This document shows, piece after piece, positions 1-10,900 of a DNA stretch of 64,000 nt; the stretch's first letter is position 1; each line of letters starts with the position of its first letter. A program made the position numbers and the translations under genes. The stretch is from Lutraria lutraria (lineage: Eukaryota > Mollusca > Bivalvia > Venerida > Mactridae). The stretch spans positions 2,966,501 to 3,030,500 of the forward strand of contig OZ026848.1 of assembly GCA_964023205.1 (NCBI GenBank), given 5' to 3'. The notes below the pieces were generated by a model that saw only the letters and a program-made list of their open reading frames with translations, made no database searches and had not been told where the DNA came from.

Positions 1-593
1 GCCACATGTTTCCCATCCAGGGCACCCAGAGCATGAGAGACGTTCCACCTCCTCTGGAACTGCAGGGCCACCTCTCTCCATTCATCGGGGGTGACGGGGC
101 ATTGGACCTCCTCTTCTGCAAATTCATCGATGATGGCCTGACAGACATCTGGCAGAAAGCTGGTGATGGTGTGTCTGGACACTCTGAAGTTGTACTGCAA
201 ACTTGGGTAGTTGTCCCCAGTAGCCAGGTGCCGGAGTACCACAGCCAACTTCAGCCCTGGTTCCAGTGGTCGTCTGAACTTGGTGTCCTTCTTCTGGAGG
301 CGAGGCGTCAGCCGGTTGAGCAGGAATTGGAACATGTCTGGAGGCATGCGCAGGTAGTTAGTGAACGACTGCACATCATCGTTCCGGAGCTTGACCATAA
401 GGTTGTGGTACTGGCCAGCTGAGACTCGCTCATCTTCTGTTAACCAGGTCCTCACCCAGAACCGCTTCTTGCTATATCTTCTTCGGGCCCATCGCCTCCT
501 TCTTTCCTGCAGGACCTCGGCATGGACACGGATGTAGGCATGATGCTGAACAATCAGATCAGCCTGGAAAAGTCCTAGTACTTGCTCATCCAT
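1..593 (-). CDS. HARBI1-like PIF/Harbinger nuclease, N-terminal part (runs off window)
   Basis: Reading the minus strand from the ATG at 593 gives 197 codons with no stop up to the window edge. The start reads MDEQVLGLFQADLIVQHHAY. It is followed by an Arg-rich stretch, the helical segment typical of Harbinger-derived nucleases (NYLRMPPDMFQFLLNRLTPR, KLAVVLRHLATGDNYPSLQY), and at the edge ALGALDGKHV, which carries the first catalytic Asp of the DDE nuclease. The remaining catalytic residues would lie left of position 1. The frame is uninterrupted and its codons are GC-richer than the flanks, which suggests a young transposon gene or a domesticated copy. Family members are usually about 350-450 aa, so roughly half is seen. 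A domesticated HARBI1 gene and a live transposon cannot be told apart here. Confidence 0.85.
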   Translation of the reverse strand, partial: MDEQVLGLFQADLIVQHHAYIRVHAEVLQERRRRWARRRYSKKRFWVRTWLTEDERVSAGQYHNLMVKLRNDDVQSFTNYLRMPPDMFQFLLNRLTPRLQKKDTKFRRPLEPGLKLAVVLRHLATGDNYPSLQYNFRVSRHTITSFLPDVCQAIIDEFAEEEVQCPVTPDEWREVALQFQRRWNVSHALGALDGKHV

Positions 594-1010
594 ACTGTCC
601 CTGGACTGGACTGGACTAGATTGGACCACCCCAGGCCTGAAATCACACTATTTTAAATCAACGAAGATCGCACCCATTAACATGTCTGACCCTCTGTGAC
701 CCTCCATGGCGTAACATCGACGCAACTGCGTCGCACACTAACCCACATCGACGTATGTCTGTCCTATGTGCATCCCAGTGCATCGCAACTCTGACACTCA
801 TCATCGCACCATCAACGCAGCTATTGCCGCACACCGACCGACGCCGGCCCATTTTGACCGAATACTGACGTAACTCTGACCGATATGAATCGTGGATGTG
901 ACATTTGTGTTCGAAAATGTTCGAAAATGCTCGAAGAGTTTTGCGACAGCCCAAAATTCACTGACCGACCCTGATTGACACTGACGCAGCGCAAGTGAAA
1001 TGGGGGCATT
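594..1010. other. GC-richer leader flanking the Harbinger-like gene
   Basis: This stretch upstream of the nuclease ATG is much richer in GC and CG dinucleotides than the DNA beyond about 1010, with loosely repeated 'CTGACCGAC/CACTGAC' words. The sharp composition change near 1010 probably marks the end of the inserted element. No terminal inverted repeat can be paired because the other end is outside the window. The short open frames here (658-1009, minus) look like chance. Confidence 0.4.
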
Positions 1011-2159
1011 ACAAAATGTGCATTGTTATAAAATTAAACAGGTTTGATATTAATTGTTATGTACTCATCACGCTCATCATTTGTAAATACGCATTTTAAC
1101 CATTAATTTTTGCATTCATTTAAAATTATTCTCATGCTTTATTTAAGAATGTTTTCATATATTATTGCTGTTGGTAAATTGCGACAGTAACCATTTTTCA
1201 TTTGTTTAATTTCTTCAGAAAATCTTCATATCTTATAATATTTTGACAAAAAGAAAGTATTTTTATCAAATTACTATGTTTGAAAAGATTTTAGAAAGAA
1301 CATTGCACACCTTCTCCACCACTGTTCTGAATTATCATCTCAATTACACTCCTAATGATAAGACCGTCGCAAAATAAACCTTTTTAAATACTTAGCTTAC
1401 TCTCATCCATTGGCATTACATTTCATAAAACAACTTTAAATCCCATTTGTTAGTTCAAGCCATAATCTGCGTAAATCATTATTTTTCATGTTATCCATTG
1501 TCTTTGTCACGTCATTTGTAATTTCACGTATGTAATTGTATGTTCACATGAACCTCAGTGCCTACTGATTTTAAATAAACTATACATGTTTATTTTTTTT
1601 ATTATGAATAAGTTTCTGAACATAAGTAACTTTGTTCAATGTCTGCTTTCAGCATATGTTTGTATATTTTAAATCTAAGTAGTATTTTTAGTTAATGATA
1701 AATATAATTTATGCGATAAGTTAATTAACTTTAGCTTTAACGCTTGCTTACATATAGAACAATTTTCGGATAGATAATAAACTAATCAAACGCTCAGATT
1801 TTGGAACCAATTATCTTAAAGGGGTAACTGGACAATATAAACCACTAGATGGCGCTGGGGCAGGTTTTTGTAAATTTTTATGCATGTTTCATATCAGAGT
1901 CCTTTTTTGAATTTTTGAATAAACTACAGAAAAATATTCTTTGAAAATTCTCACAATGGTAAATTATTCCATGTCAAAACATTTCATCCAAAAAATCTTA
2001 GTAATATATTAATTCTAAGTGTTACTTTTGAGAAAAAGTTTAAACCTGTCCAACAGAAAATTTGAATTGCCTGGGAGGTGTGGCTACTTGCTGATAAACT
2101 TTCTGTTTGTAAACAGAGGCACGTGTTAATGTTGAGCAGCCGATGCTTTTTATATAACA
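1011..2159. other. AT-rich intergenic DNA, nothing recognised
   Basis: Low-complexity AT-rich sequence with no open frame, splice-bounded exon or clear repeat that I can support. Confidence 0.5.
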
Positions 2160-2330
2160 GGAGTACTTTACTAACCAGTGGTCAGTTGATGACGTTTTGC
2201 TTGCAAGAAGTTGGTCGCAGTTTCGAGCCCCGCATCGGGTACAATGCTTTCCTCTTCCGAAATACACATTTGCCATGGTGCCCTGTGTGTGAGACTTGCC
2301 TTGACATCATGGAGTTAGGTTAAAGGAAAG
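2160..2330 (+). repeat. possible decayed tRNA-derived SINE
   Basis: A B-box-like word (GCAGTTTCGAGCCCCGCATC, about 2217-2236) follows an A-box-like region about 45 bases upstream. The arrangement resembles a SINE head, but no tail or second copy was found in the window, so this is weak. Confidence 0.22.
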
Positions 2331-2439
2331 ACTGATCGACTTATTCTAAATAGCATGCTGTTGTCGCAATCAATTACTTTAGAAAAAGGGAGGATGAATG
2401 TAACTGAATGTTTTAAAGGTATTTGTATAATTATATAAA

Positions 2440-3480
2440 TTGGTTGTAATATCATCCAGCCCAATTAGCTCAATTTGTAGAACAGTATGGTTGCCCTCTG
2501 ATGTTATCTGACGGTAGACAATGACATCATCTGCGAATAAGCGAGTATTTGTGGTAAGGTTTTTAGGTAGGTCGTTGATGAACATGATAAAAAGAAGCGG
2601 TCCCAGGACAGACCCTTGGGGAACACCACTAATGACTGGTACCCTTTCAGACGATTTACCCTCGACAACGGCTTGCTGTGACCGGTTTGATAGGAATGAT
2701 TGGATCCACTTGTATGTGCTGCCGTGCACTCCATGTAGTGACATATCTTAATTGGTGCGGAGTCTTTAATATGGGACGTGGTCGAATGCCTTCGAGAAGT
2801 CAAGGACAATCATATCAGTCTGGATACCCCTGTCTCATGCTGATGATAGTTCACGAAGTAGAGTGATGAGTTGAGTTTCACAGCTTCGTTTAGATCTAAA
2901 ACCTTGCTGACAATCTGTTTAGATGTTGTGCTGTTCGAAGTGTTTCATTGTTCACAATACAGTGCTCTAAGAGATTACCACAAAGACTGGTAAATGAAAC
3001 AGGCATATATATAGTTGGCTGGATCTTGTCTGTAGTTATTCTTATAGCTAGATTGCAATTACATTTGTGTGTCTTTGGTTCAGTGCCTTCAGCCAGGGAT
3101 CTGTTGAATATTACTGCAATGATAGGCACAATTTCCACTGCACATTCTTTGAGAAAGCGGGCTGAACTATTATCTGGTCCACATGCTTTCCTCGGGTTGA
3201 TGCTATGTTGAAGCTTCTCTAAACGGCGGGCCCGCAGTAGATATAGAGATCTCTGGCACTGCAGGGTATGGGGTACCTTCAGGACTGGGTACATCACGTG
3301 ACTGGTTCCTCTTGGGTGAAAACATACTGGTACTGTCTGTTAAGGATGTTCGCTTTGTCTGCAGGGGAGTTGAACAGTGTACCTTTGTCTTTAAGTGGAG
3401 AAATTCCAGTATCATCTTTACGTAGAGATTTGATGCCCAAAAACGTTTCTGTTTTGATGATCTATCTGTGATATGATTCT
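2440..3480 (-). pseudogene. decayed non-LTR retrotransposon reverse transcriptase
   Basis: Minus-strand reading in three frames gives successive pieces of a LINE reverse transcriptase. From the N-terminal side, a linker with SPEGTPYPAVPEISIST (about 3290) leads to the finger region with NPRKACGPDN and FLKECAVEIVPIIAVIFNRS (about 3100-3215). Next comes the B-motif region SGVPQGSVLGPLLF (about 2605-2645) and the catalytic C motif FADDVIVYR (about 2515-2540). Frameshifts separate the blocks, and neither the endonuclease end nor the 3' UTR is present. Overall pattern fits the CR1/Jockey group of non-LTR elements; the exact clade is uncertain. The copy is dead. Confidence 0.85.
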
Positions 3481-5680
3481 AGTTCCGGCTCGATTAGATT
3501 GTTGATTTAGTTTCGATATGATTGTCTTTCATGTTTCTGTGTCTGAGATTTTACGTCTTTGTAGGCTTTCATGTCTAATGGCATCTTGGATTTATATTAT
3601 TTTGTACATTTCTATAACTATTCACGTTCATGTACTCGTATATTTAGAATATATATAATAAACACATGCTGTCTTACCGACATCTGTTTCAGATGGGTTT
3701 TTTTATGATCAGGGATGCTTTAAAAGAAAATCAGGGATGAATTAACATCCCTGTTTTAATGATGGACTTGATTATATAATATATACAGTTGGTACCAGAT
3801 AACGGTGTAGCTACATTTAGAATGGAAATAGAACAAAGAAAAAAGATCACTAACGTGATCTCTTTTATAAATGCCAACAGTCAAATGTTCAAAATATGTA
3901 CTAATCTAGTGCGCACAATCAATAAATACAATGCAGTCGGCCGCCATATCGGTTTCTTTCCTCGAATGATCCAAATAACAATGTACAAGAAGAAACCACT
4001 AAAGGTCATATATATGGCCTCATAATGTAGCAGTGATATTATATATATTATGGATGGAATAACATTCATGATGTGAGTTCTCATCAGAAATCCGCAACGC
4101 CGATCTTGACATAATCCAATCTTTAGATCCTAAATGGAAACATACGTTTCTGTGGATGTTAGTTTCGGAAAACGGTAACTTAAATATCATTATCTATTAA
4201 ATTTTAACAGAAGTTACATGCAGTTGATATCCCTAGGGCTTTAAATAATGATTCAAGTTTAACTTATACGATCTGATGTCATTTTCTACTTTCGGTTTGA
4301 ACTTTGGTAGTCGCGATGTGTTATGTTTGTTGTCATTTTATTCAGTCAATAAAAAGTTTAATTGATTCAATAAAATTTCTTACTTTGAAATATGCTATGA
4401 TTGCTGAAAATACAAAAAAAGAAAAAATATTCTAAAAATTTGATGTCAATCTAACTATGACTACAGAATGTAAACAAATGTGTACTGTAGAGTGTAGTGT
4501 ATTGAGTTAATCTTATAGTGACACTTGATTAACAGTTACTTTTCTGTATAGTTGCCTCTCTGATAGTAGGCCTATTGTACATCATTTATTAAATAGCCAC
4601 TGAGCAATAAACTTAAAGTATAAAACCATCTCTGAGTTGGAGTTCTAATGTAAGTGCTTACATATAAGATAGAGAAACACTACATGTACTATCAAAGGAG
4701 ACATAAGAAGTGCGTGCCTGATAGAGCAGTATGGGTTGACATTCCATGTACTTCCATAAAAAGAGCATCCTGTCAAAACCATGGCACCTCGGATTCACAC
4801 AAATGATTTATTTGGACATGCAAAACTGATACATGTATCTTAATTCCTATTCATTTGTGTATGATATGTTATATATTTATAACACTTTTTAACAGTTCTG
4901 TCTTTTGACTTTAAAATTCACTAAAATATGAACCACTTAAGTTGTTGGACTTACCCCCCCCCCCCCACTTGCACACATTCAGTCATTCACTGTACCGCTC
5001 ACAGGTGACTCAAATTTGTATTTGCAACATGCCTTAAAAAAATCCTGGCTAGAACCCTGATATATATATTATGCTTAGTTATAGTCCAAACAATAATTTC
5101 AACACAGAACTATTTTGTAACGAAAGTGGCATAAAAACGATCACCTGCATTCAAAAATACAGACGGCAGTGAAAGAAATCTAGTTTTCAGAGAAAAGCTA
5201 CGTATTTTTATTGAATCATTCAAATTGCATGTATTTTTAATACAAAACAAATTTTTATGCAAACTTATCCTCAAAATAAAGTTTTACTCTAATGACAATG
5301 GTAAGTTATACATGATGAGTGTATATTACGGATATTATAAGATGCACCTTTATTTGGATAACACCGGTAAACGGGGTACTGACTATATATTATCTTGAAA
5401 ATGTTTCCCTTTCGTAAGATTCAATTAATGCTTATGCATTTTCATAAATATGAAATTCTTTTGAAGTCATTGTTTGATCAGGTGAATTCGTTTCTGTGTT
5501 TTTTTTTACTAATTAGGGATGGGACTGCACGTGCATTACGACTACGAGTATTGCAAACAGATTGAACTTGTACGTATTAACTTTTGCAAAAGAATTGCTT
5601 GTTTGAATAAAAATGTATGTAATTATATATAATGTATTGGCCCTTACTGAATTTAGTGTGCAGCTTTATTTGTCATCCAA
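3481..5680. other. AT-rich intergenic DNA
   Basis: No coding exon or dispersed repeat could be supported. A 14-base C homopolymer lies near 4955-4968, within otherwise AT-rich sequence. The small open frames at 3789-4084 on both strands show no protein-like character. Confidence 0.45.
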
Positions 5681-6778
5681 TGAAATCGCCGTATTTCTGC
5701 CTTTTTCCTAGCTCTTAATTTCATAGAACGCCAAAAATCGCTACTATATCCATAGTACGTTACTACGCCTCATAGTGTCGAATCTATATTTCGTAGAAAG
5801 CCAAAAATCTTTACTACGATCGACGGTTCTATAAATGTATTCACAATGGGAGGAGACATTTTATTGCGCATGCGTATTCACCGCTTACGACACGGCCATC
5901 TAATTAATATTTATACCAGGAATTGAGCATGCGCTCTTCTCGTGTTAAAATCAGTTTAAATCACGTAGACACTAGTGAAATAGACCACGTCACTTCATAC
6001 GTGCAAACTACGAATAACTGGCCAGAACAGCAGACATTTTTTAAAGAGGCGCAGTAATAAAGAAATAACCCCAAACTATGGAAGTATCCAGAATGAATAA
6101 ATTTGTTCCCATTCCATGTTGCAGTGAATCAAAAGGCTTTATACAGACAAGTCAACCGAATGAAGAGCTAAAAGGGGAGACAAATCGTGTTTACCAGTTT
6201 ACTCATCCCTAATGTCTTCTCTCCATTCGTAATCAAAGTAGCTAAACTTTTGTCAACAGAAAACCAGTGGTAGATGTTATTTACGATAATTAAAATATCC
6301 TATCGTCAGAAAAGATGTTTAATTTAGTTTAAAAAAACACGCAGACTAAATATACTCAAAGCAACTTATTAACCGCCAATTCGAAACTGAAATTTCTCAG
6401 AAATTATGCGGCAGAAATGTATGCAATTTTGCATACATTAATTTCATTCAAATACCCGTAACTTTACACTATTTGATTGCATATTCTCTTGTACATTTAT
6501 CCAGTCGAAACGTGTTCTTCACTATTGATTATATTGCTCGTGAATCCCGTGCATTCAATGAAAATTAAGTCAGCATATATTTCAATCGGTTCGGTTTTCT
6601 ATACGCTATCATAAAAAACATAAAACATGGATAACATGTCTGTAGTTTATGTGTGTCTTCACATCGCGGCGCTCACAGACTAAATGACCTGACGAAGGTG
6701 TAATCAATATTTTCCCGCGCGCTTAGAATGACCTTTAACATTGCATAGTAAAAAGGTCAAATAAACCCGCCCACTAAG
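5681..6778. other. intergenic DNA with a short diverged duplication
   Basis: Two diverged copies of 'TAGAAMGCCAAAAATCKYTA' occur about 86 bases apart (near 5726 and 5797), each followed by 'CTA' and a 'TAC/TAG' rich stretch. Inverted 'GCATGCGC' words lie near 5870 and 5929. This suggests a worn repeat, but no element ends are visible and nothing is coding. Confidence 0.3.
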
Positions 6779-6878
6779 TATATTAGTGTTCATCCTGAAA
6801 ATTAGAAATGTCTCCGGTCGCTACGCTCCCGTCGACATTTCTAATTTCCATAGAACAGTCAGGATGAACACTAATATA
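6779..6878. repeat. 100-bp hairpin (foldback) element
   Basis: Nested inverted repeats. The outer arms are ATATTAGTGTTCATCCTGA at 6780-6798 against its complement at 6859-6877. The inner arms are AAATTAGAAATGTC at 6799-6812 against its complement at 6834-6847. The loop is CG-rich (CCGGTCGCTACGCTCCCGTC). It ends where the LINE coding sequence begins, so the LINE may have inserted into or beside it. Confidence 0.75.
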
Positions 6879-7588
6879 TACGTGGAAGATTACCACTATA
6901 CTACAATTATTATACTAAATGGGTTAAGTACTGGATAAAATTGTTATCTATGCCAAATAATAGGTATCCTCGCCAATGCTATTTGATGTTACGCCAACTG
7001 GATGAAGCTGGACGAATAACACGGGCTTCAAAAATAAAACGACTGCTATTCCAGTATGGGTTTGGCTACGCATGGCTAGCGAACGAAGTTGGAAACTCAA
7101 CTTTGTTTTTACAGTTGTTTAAGCAAAGAATAAAAGACAATTGTTTACAAAATGCATTTTCGTTTATAGAAAATTCATCCAAAACTCAAACATATAAATT
7201 GTATAAAAGTGCTTTAGAACCTGAAAAATACTTATGTATATCATTACAATTCAGTCTGAATTTTTTTTTAGCAAATTTCAGATGTTCGGGGCACAAATTG
7301 ATGATTGAGGTCGGAAGACATGCATTTGTTGAAAGAGATTATAGGTTTTGTAAACTTTGTCTTAAAAGGAATGTTTTTACTGTCGAAGATGAAATTCATT
7401 TTATTGTTATATGTCCTGTATATGCAGACTTACGAGAATTTTATTTTAAAGCAAGTTGGAAGCAAATTTTAAATCCACAGAGACAGTTTATTCAAATAAT
7501 GAGGGATAAATCATTCGATGGAATATATTTGTTATCTAAGTTTTTAAAGCTAGCGTTTGAATTAAGAGATACTTTAACAGTCAATTGA
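6879..7588 (+). pseudogene. 5'-truncated LINE, C-terminal part of ORF2
   Basis: An open frame runs from about 6885 to the stop at 7586-7588. Its first residues continue upstream of any ATG (KWVKYWIKLLSMPNNRYPR), so this is the tail of a longer protein. The sequence has the C-terminal domain of non-LTR ORF2 proteins: HKLMIEVGRHAFVERDYRFC, then CKLC, then a VEDEIHFIVICPVYADLR signature (a Cys/His zinc-like motif), then a helical KFLKLAFELRDTL end. No reverse transcriptase or endonuclease domain is present, as expected for 5' truncation during reverse transcription. The frame is still intact, so insertion was fairly recent. Confidence 0.85.
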
Positions 7589-7852
7589 AATCATCTTTTT
7601 TTGATAATACGTTGATATGTTTTATTATTGTAAATGAACACAAATATTTGCAAGCAATAATACTCCTCAATCTTATCTATTTATATATGTGTTAATTATT
7701 GTCTATTTCATTATGTTGTGCTTATTTGATTGATGTTGTTTATATATGAAAATACATCACCAATTTGTCGAATATCATGTTTGTATTATGGGCCGGAGGC
7801 CTGACATATTGCAAATAAACTAATTGTATTGTAATTGTATTGTATTGTACTC
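7589..7852 (+). mobile_element. 3' UTR and tail of the truncated LINE
   Basis: The AT-rich 3' UTR contains GGGCCGGAGGCCTGACATAT near 7790 and an AATAAA-like word, and ends in an ATTGTA repeat (TTGTATTGTAATTGTATTG, about 7822-7849). Simple-repeat tails in place of poly(A) are typical of several LINE clades. The tail ends about 144 bases upstream of the INO80C start codon. Confidence 0.75.
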
Positions 7853-7993
7853 ACCTCGTTGAAAAGCACATTCACTTGAAGACACGCCCATTTTTATCTA
7901 AGATTGGCAGCCGCGCACCTCCCTTTTCCTTGGCTTGTGCTAATATACAGACCTGGGGTTGTTACAGTTAGTTGCTTTAATTTCTGCTGAAAA
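7853..7993 (+). promoter_or_regulatory. INO80C 5' flank
   Basis: Only about 140 bases separate the LINE tail from the INO80C start codon. The transcription start and proximal promoter must lie in this stretch, or within the LINE, or upstream of it. No TATA box is evident, as expected for a housekeeping gene. The context of the start codon is AAAAATGG. Confidence 0.35.
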
Positions 7994-10900
7994 ATGGCAA
8001 CACCATCAAAACAACGAAAGACCGGTAAAAATAGACAGTCTTCAAGTCCAAGTATTTCTAAAAAGAAGCCTGGAGTTGTGCATAAGGTATATTGTAAATC
8101 TTTCTTTACTTTACTTAAGTATCTTAAAATTGTAACATATTTTCGCGAGTTACAAACATTCAGAATTATTATTGTGAGAGGATAATTTCGACCCCTCTAT
8201 CGAGTATTTTAGAAAATGACGTTATTTGTATCATGTCCGGGCGTTGTGTTTTATTTAGCCTGATATTAGATAACATGGGAAAATTCAACCGTGTTAAAAC
8301 AATTGAATTATCTCGAGTTGATATCAAGAGGGATCCTAGTCGAAGGGGCTTTGACGATGATACGTTTGCATTGCAGTTCATCGTCAAAGCCACTTGTTCT
8401 TTAAAAGCTAACAGGTAAACGACTCTATCTGAGTCGCGTCCGTTTTCCTATTTAACGCACAAATTTCCGTAAAACTTGAGTACAATTCGATGAAATATAG
8501 TATAATCTATCAATATGACCAAAAATATACCTTCAGCAGACGAAAGTTATCAAATATTTTGCCGATGTTTCATACTACCCTTAATTACAAAATTTTCCTC
8601 GTAAATGCTTTGGATTAAGTCCGTAGCATTCCGGAAAGCATGTAAATTGATCTGATTCAATAGAAGCATGAACAGCGTCTTAAGCTGTTGACTTTGTAAG
8701 AGGACAATTCCATAACTAAAATGGTCAACAAGACGAAATAAAAAAGACCAATTTAGTTATGGGACCCAGAACTAGAGGGATCCGGGCATCAGAAGTTTAT
8801 AGAAATTTCTCCAGTTTTTTGTGGTATTTGACAAAAATTCTCGTCTACTAGAGATGTTTGATCTTATTGTCATATAGCATAATGATCAGCCTATTGTAAG
8901 ACCTGTATGATATCATAGTTATTTTAGGTCTTCAAATTGACAATCTATTTAATGTAGCTGAAATCTGCAGATTGTTATTCTGTTTGGAAAATGAATCATA
9001 CGTATGTGTAGATGTTAGAGTGTTTGTCTGATGATCGAGAGGTTGTGAGTTCGAACCCCGGGCTAGGATAACTGCTCGTCATGATATGACTGAAATAATG
9101 TTGAAATTAAATGGCGTAAACCCCGATGAAACAAACAAACATGTAGATATTTTGTACCTATCTTCTCATTGAGTTTGTTTCTGCCGGGGCTGTATAATAA
9201 TGTATTTTGTCTTGTTCAGTTGTTGACCATTTTACTTATGGAATTGTCCTCTTTCAAAGACAACAGCTTAAGACGCTTGTTCATGCGCAGCCTCTATTGA
9301 AGCAGTTCATTTCACATGGTTTCCCGAAAGCTATGGACATAACAAGGAAAAATTTTAAAGCTAAGGATAGTCTGAAACATCGACAAAATATTCAATACCT
9401 TTAGCCTGTTGAAGGTATGTTTTAGGTTAAGTTGATAGATCTTACTATATTTCATCGCACTGCACAAGTTTTACGGAAATGTGTGCGATTAATAGGAAAA
9501 CGAATGTGACTCAGTTTGAGTCATTTGCCTGTTAGCTTTTAAAGAACAAGTGGTTTTGATGATCTCGGATTATCTGCAATGTAATGTATACATGTCATCA
9601 TCAAATACCTTCAACTAATTTTAATCATTCCCTTTTCAGGTTGAAAGTAACATTATTACTATAGAGCAAGAACCTATCTCAGTTGAAGAGGAATCACAAG
9701 ATAGCCCTGTCTCCATGACACCTACTTCTGATAAATGTCCTGTCTTTAAAAACCCTAATTTTGTGGTAAGTCTTTGGATGACCATTTGGGAGAGAATTTG
9801 TTGGAACAAGAAAGAAATGACAAAATTGGGCAATGTCGGTTGGGGCTAGTATTTTAGTGTTGTCTGTAAGGCAACTAGATTTGAGAATCAGTAAAAGTAT
9901 ATATTAAGCAGATTAATCACTTGACAATGAAATATTGCAATTATTTATGAATTAAGGATTTATTTATTTGGCTGAAACTAGAAATACTCAGGTCTATTTC
10001 TTTCACGCTTATATATTATTGAACTGTAGGTCTGAGAAATGGAAAATTACTGAACAGTGGCTTAAAAAGAAGAATTGGATGCATGAGTAATTGTTAAAGT
10101 GAATTAATTGGTTGGTATTCTTGACATTAATTTGTGTATTATGTTTTTTATTTAGCATTCAAGTATTGGCTCGGCTGGCAGTAAGAAGACGCGACTTTGG
10201 AAAAATCTTAAACAGATAGTTGCTGCCGAACGAGCGTTGCCATGGCAGCCTGAAGATACAACATGTAAGTTTTTACAGTATCTTTAGGACAAATAACATT
10301 TGACTATATTGATTCCTTGAATTGTCTTATTTAATTTGCCACAATGGCCTGAATGTTAAAGATGTCAAATTAATGTAAACTTTAATTTCAACCGAATATA
10401 GGGCGGCCGGGCATATAGTCAATATATGCCTTGTCTGTGTCTTGTAAAATTATCTGAACAAGTACAGATGTTAAATGCCAGAGTTTTTAATGGTGAAAAT
10501 AGGGACATCATTATTTATGCATGATACAATATGATGTTATTATTACTTATAGACATGATACAAAAATAAAAGATGAACATTAACAAGATTTATTAATCGA
10601 AAAACTAATATTTTCTCAAAAGGAAGATACCGACTATACATTTTTACTTACAAAAATGAACCAGTCAAAATTGTTAATGAGTGTAAATATTTGGAAATAT
10701 ATTTTAGTAAAAGTGGTTCATTTTACAAATGCAAACTGACATATTGTGATTCTAACACATGTCAAAATAAACTAACACCACTGATTGGTAAACAATTGAA
10801 AAAGAGAACAATGACATTTTGCCTCAGGGTTAAGAATCGCGGGACTAATTAAGGATGACACTTTCTGCACTGTCCGGATTTTGGAAGTAAAATTGCTCTT

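Noticed and set aside
9003..9075. tRNA gene at the B-box sequence
   Set aside because: No acceptor or anticodon stems; the sequence continues into a SINE body and tail. The same applies at 13471, 47530 and 53520.
9207..9404. 65-aa open frame in the right arm of the foldback
   Set aside because: The inverted left arm has indels and no matching frame; no domain recognised.
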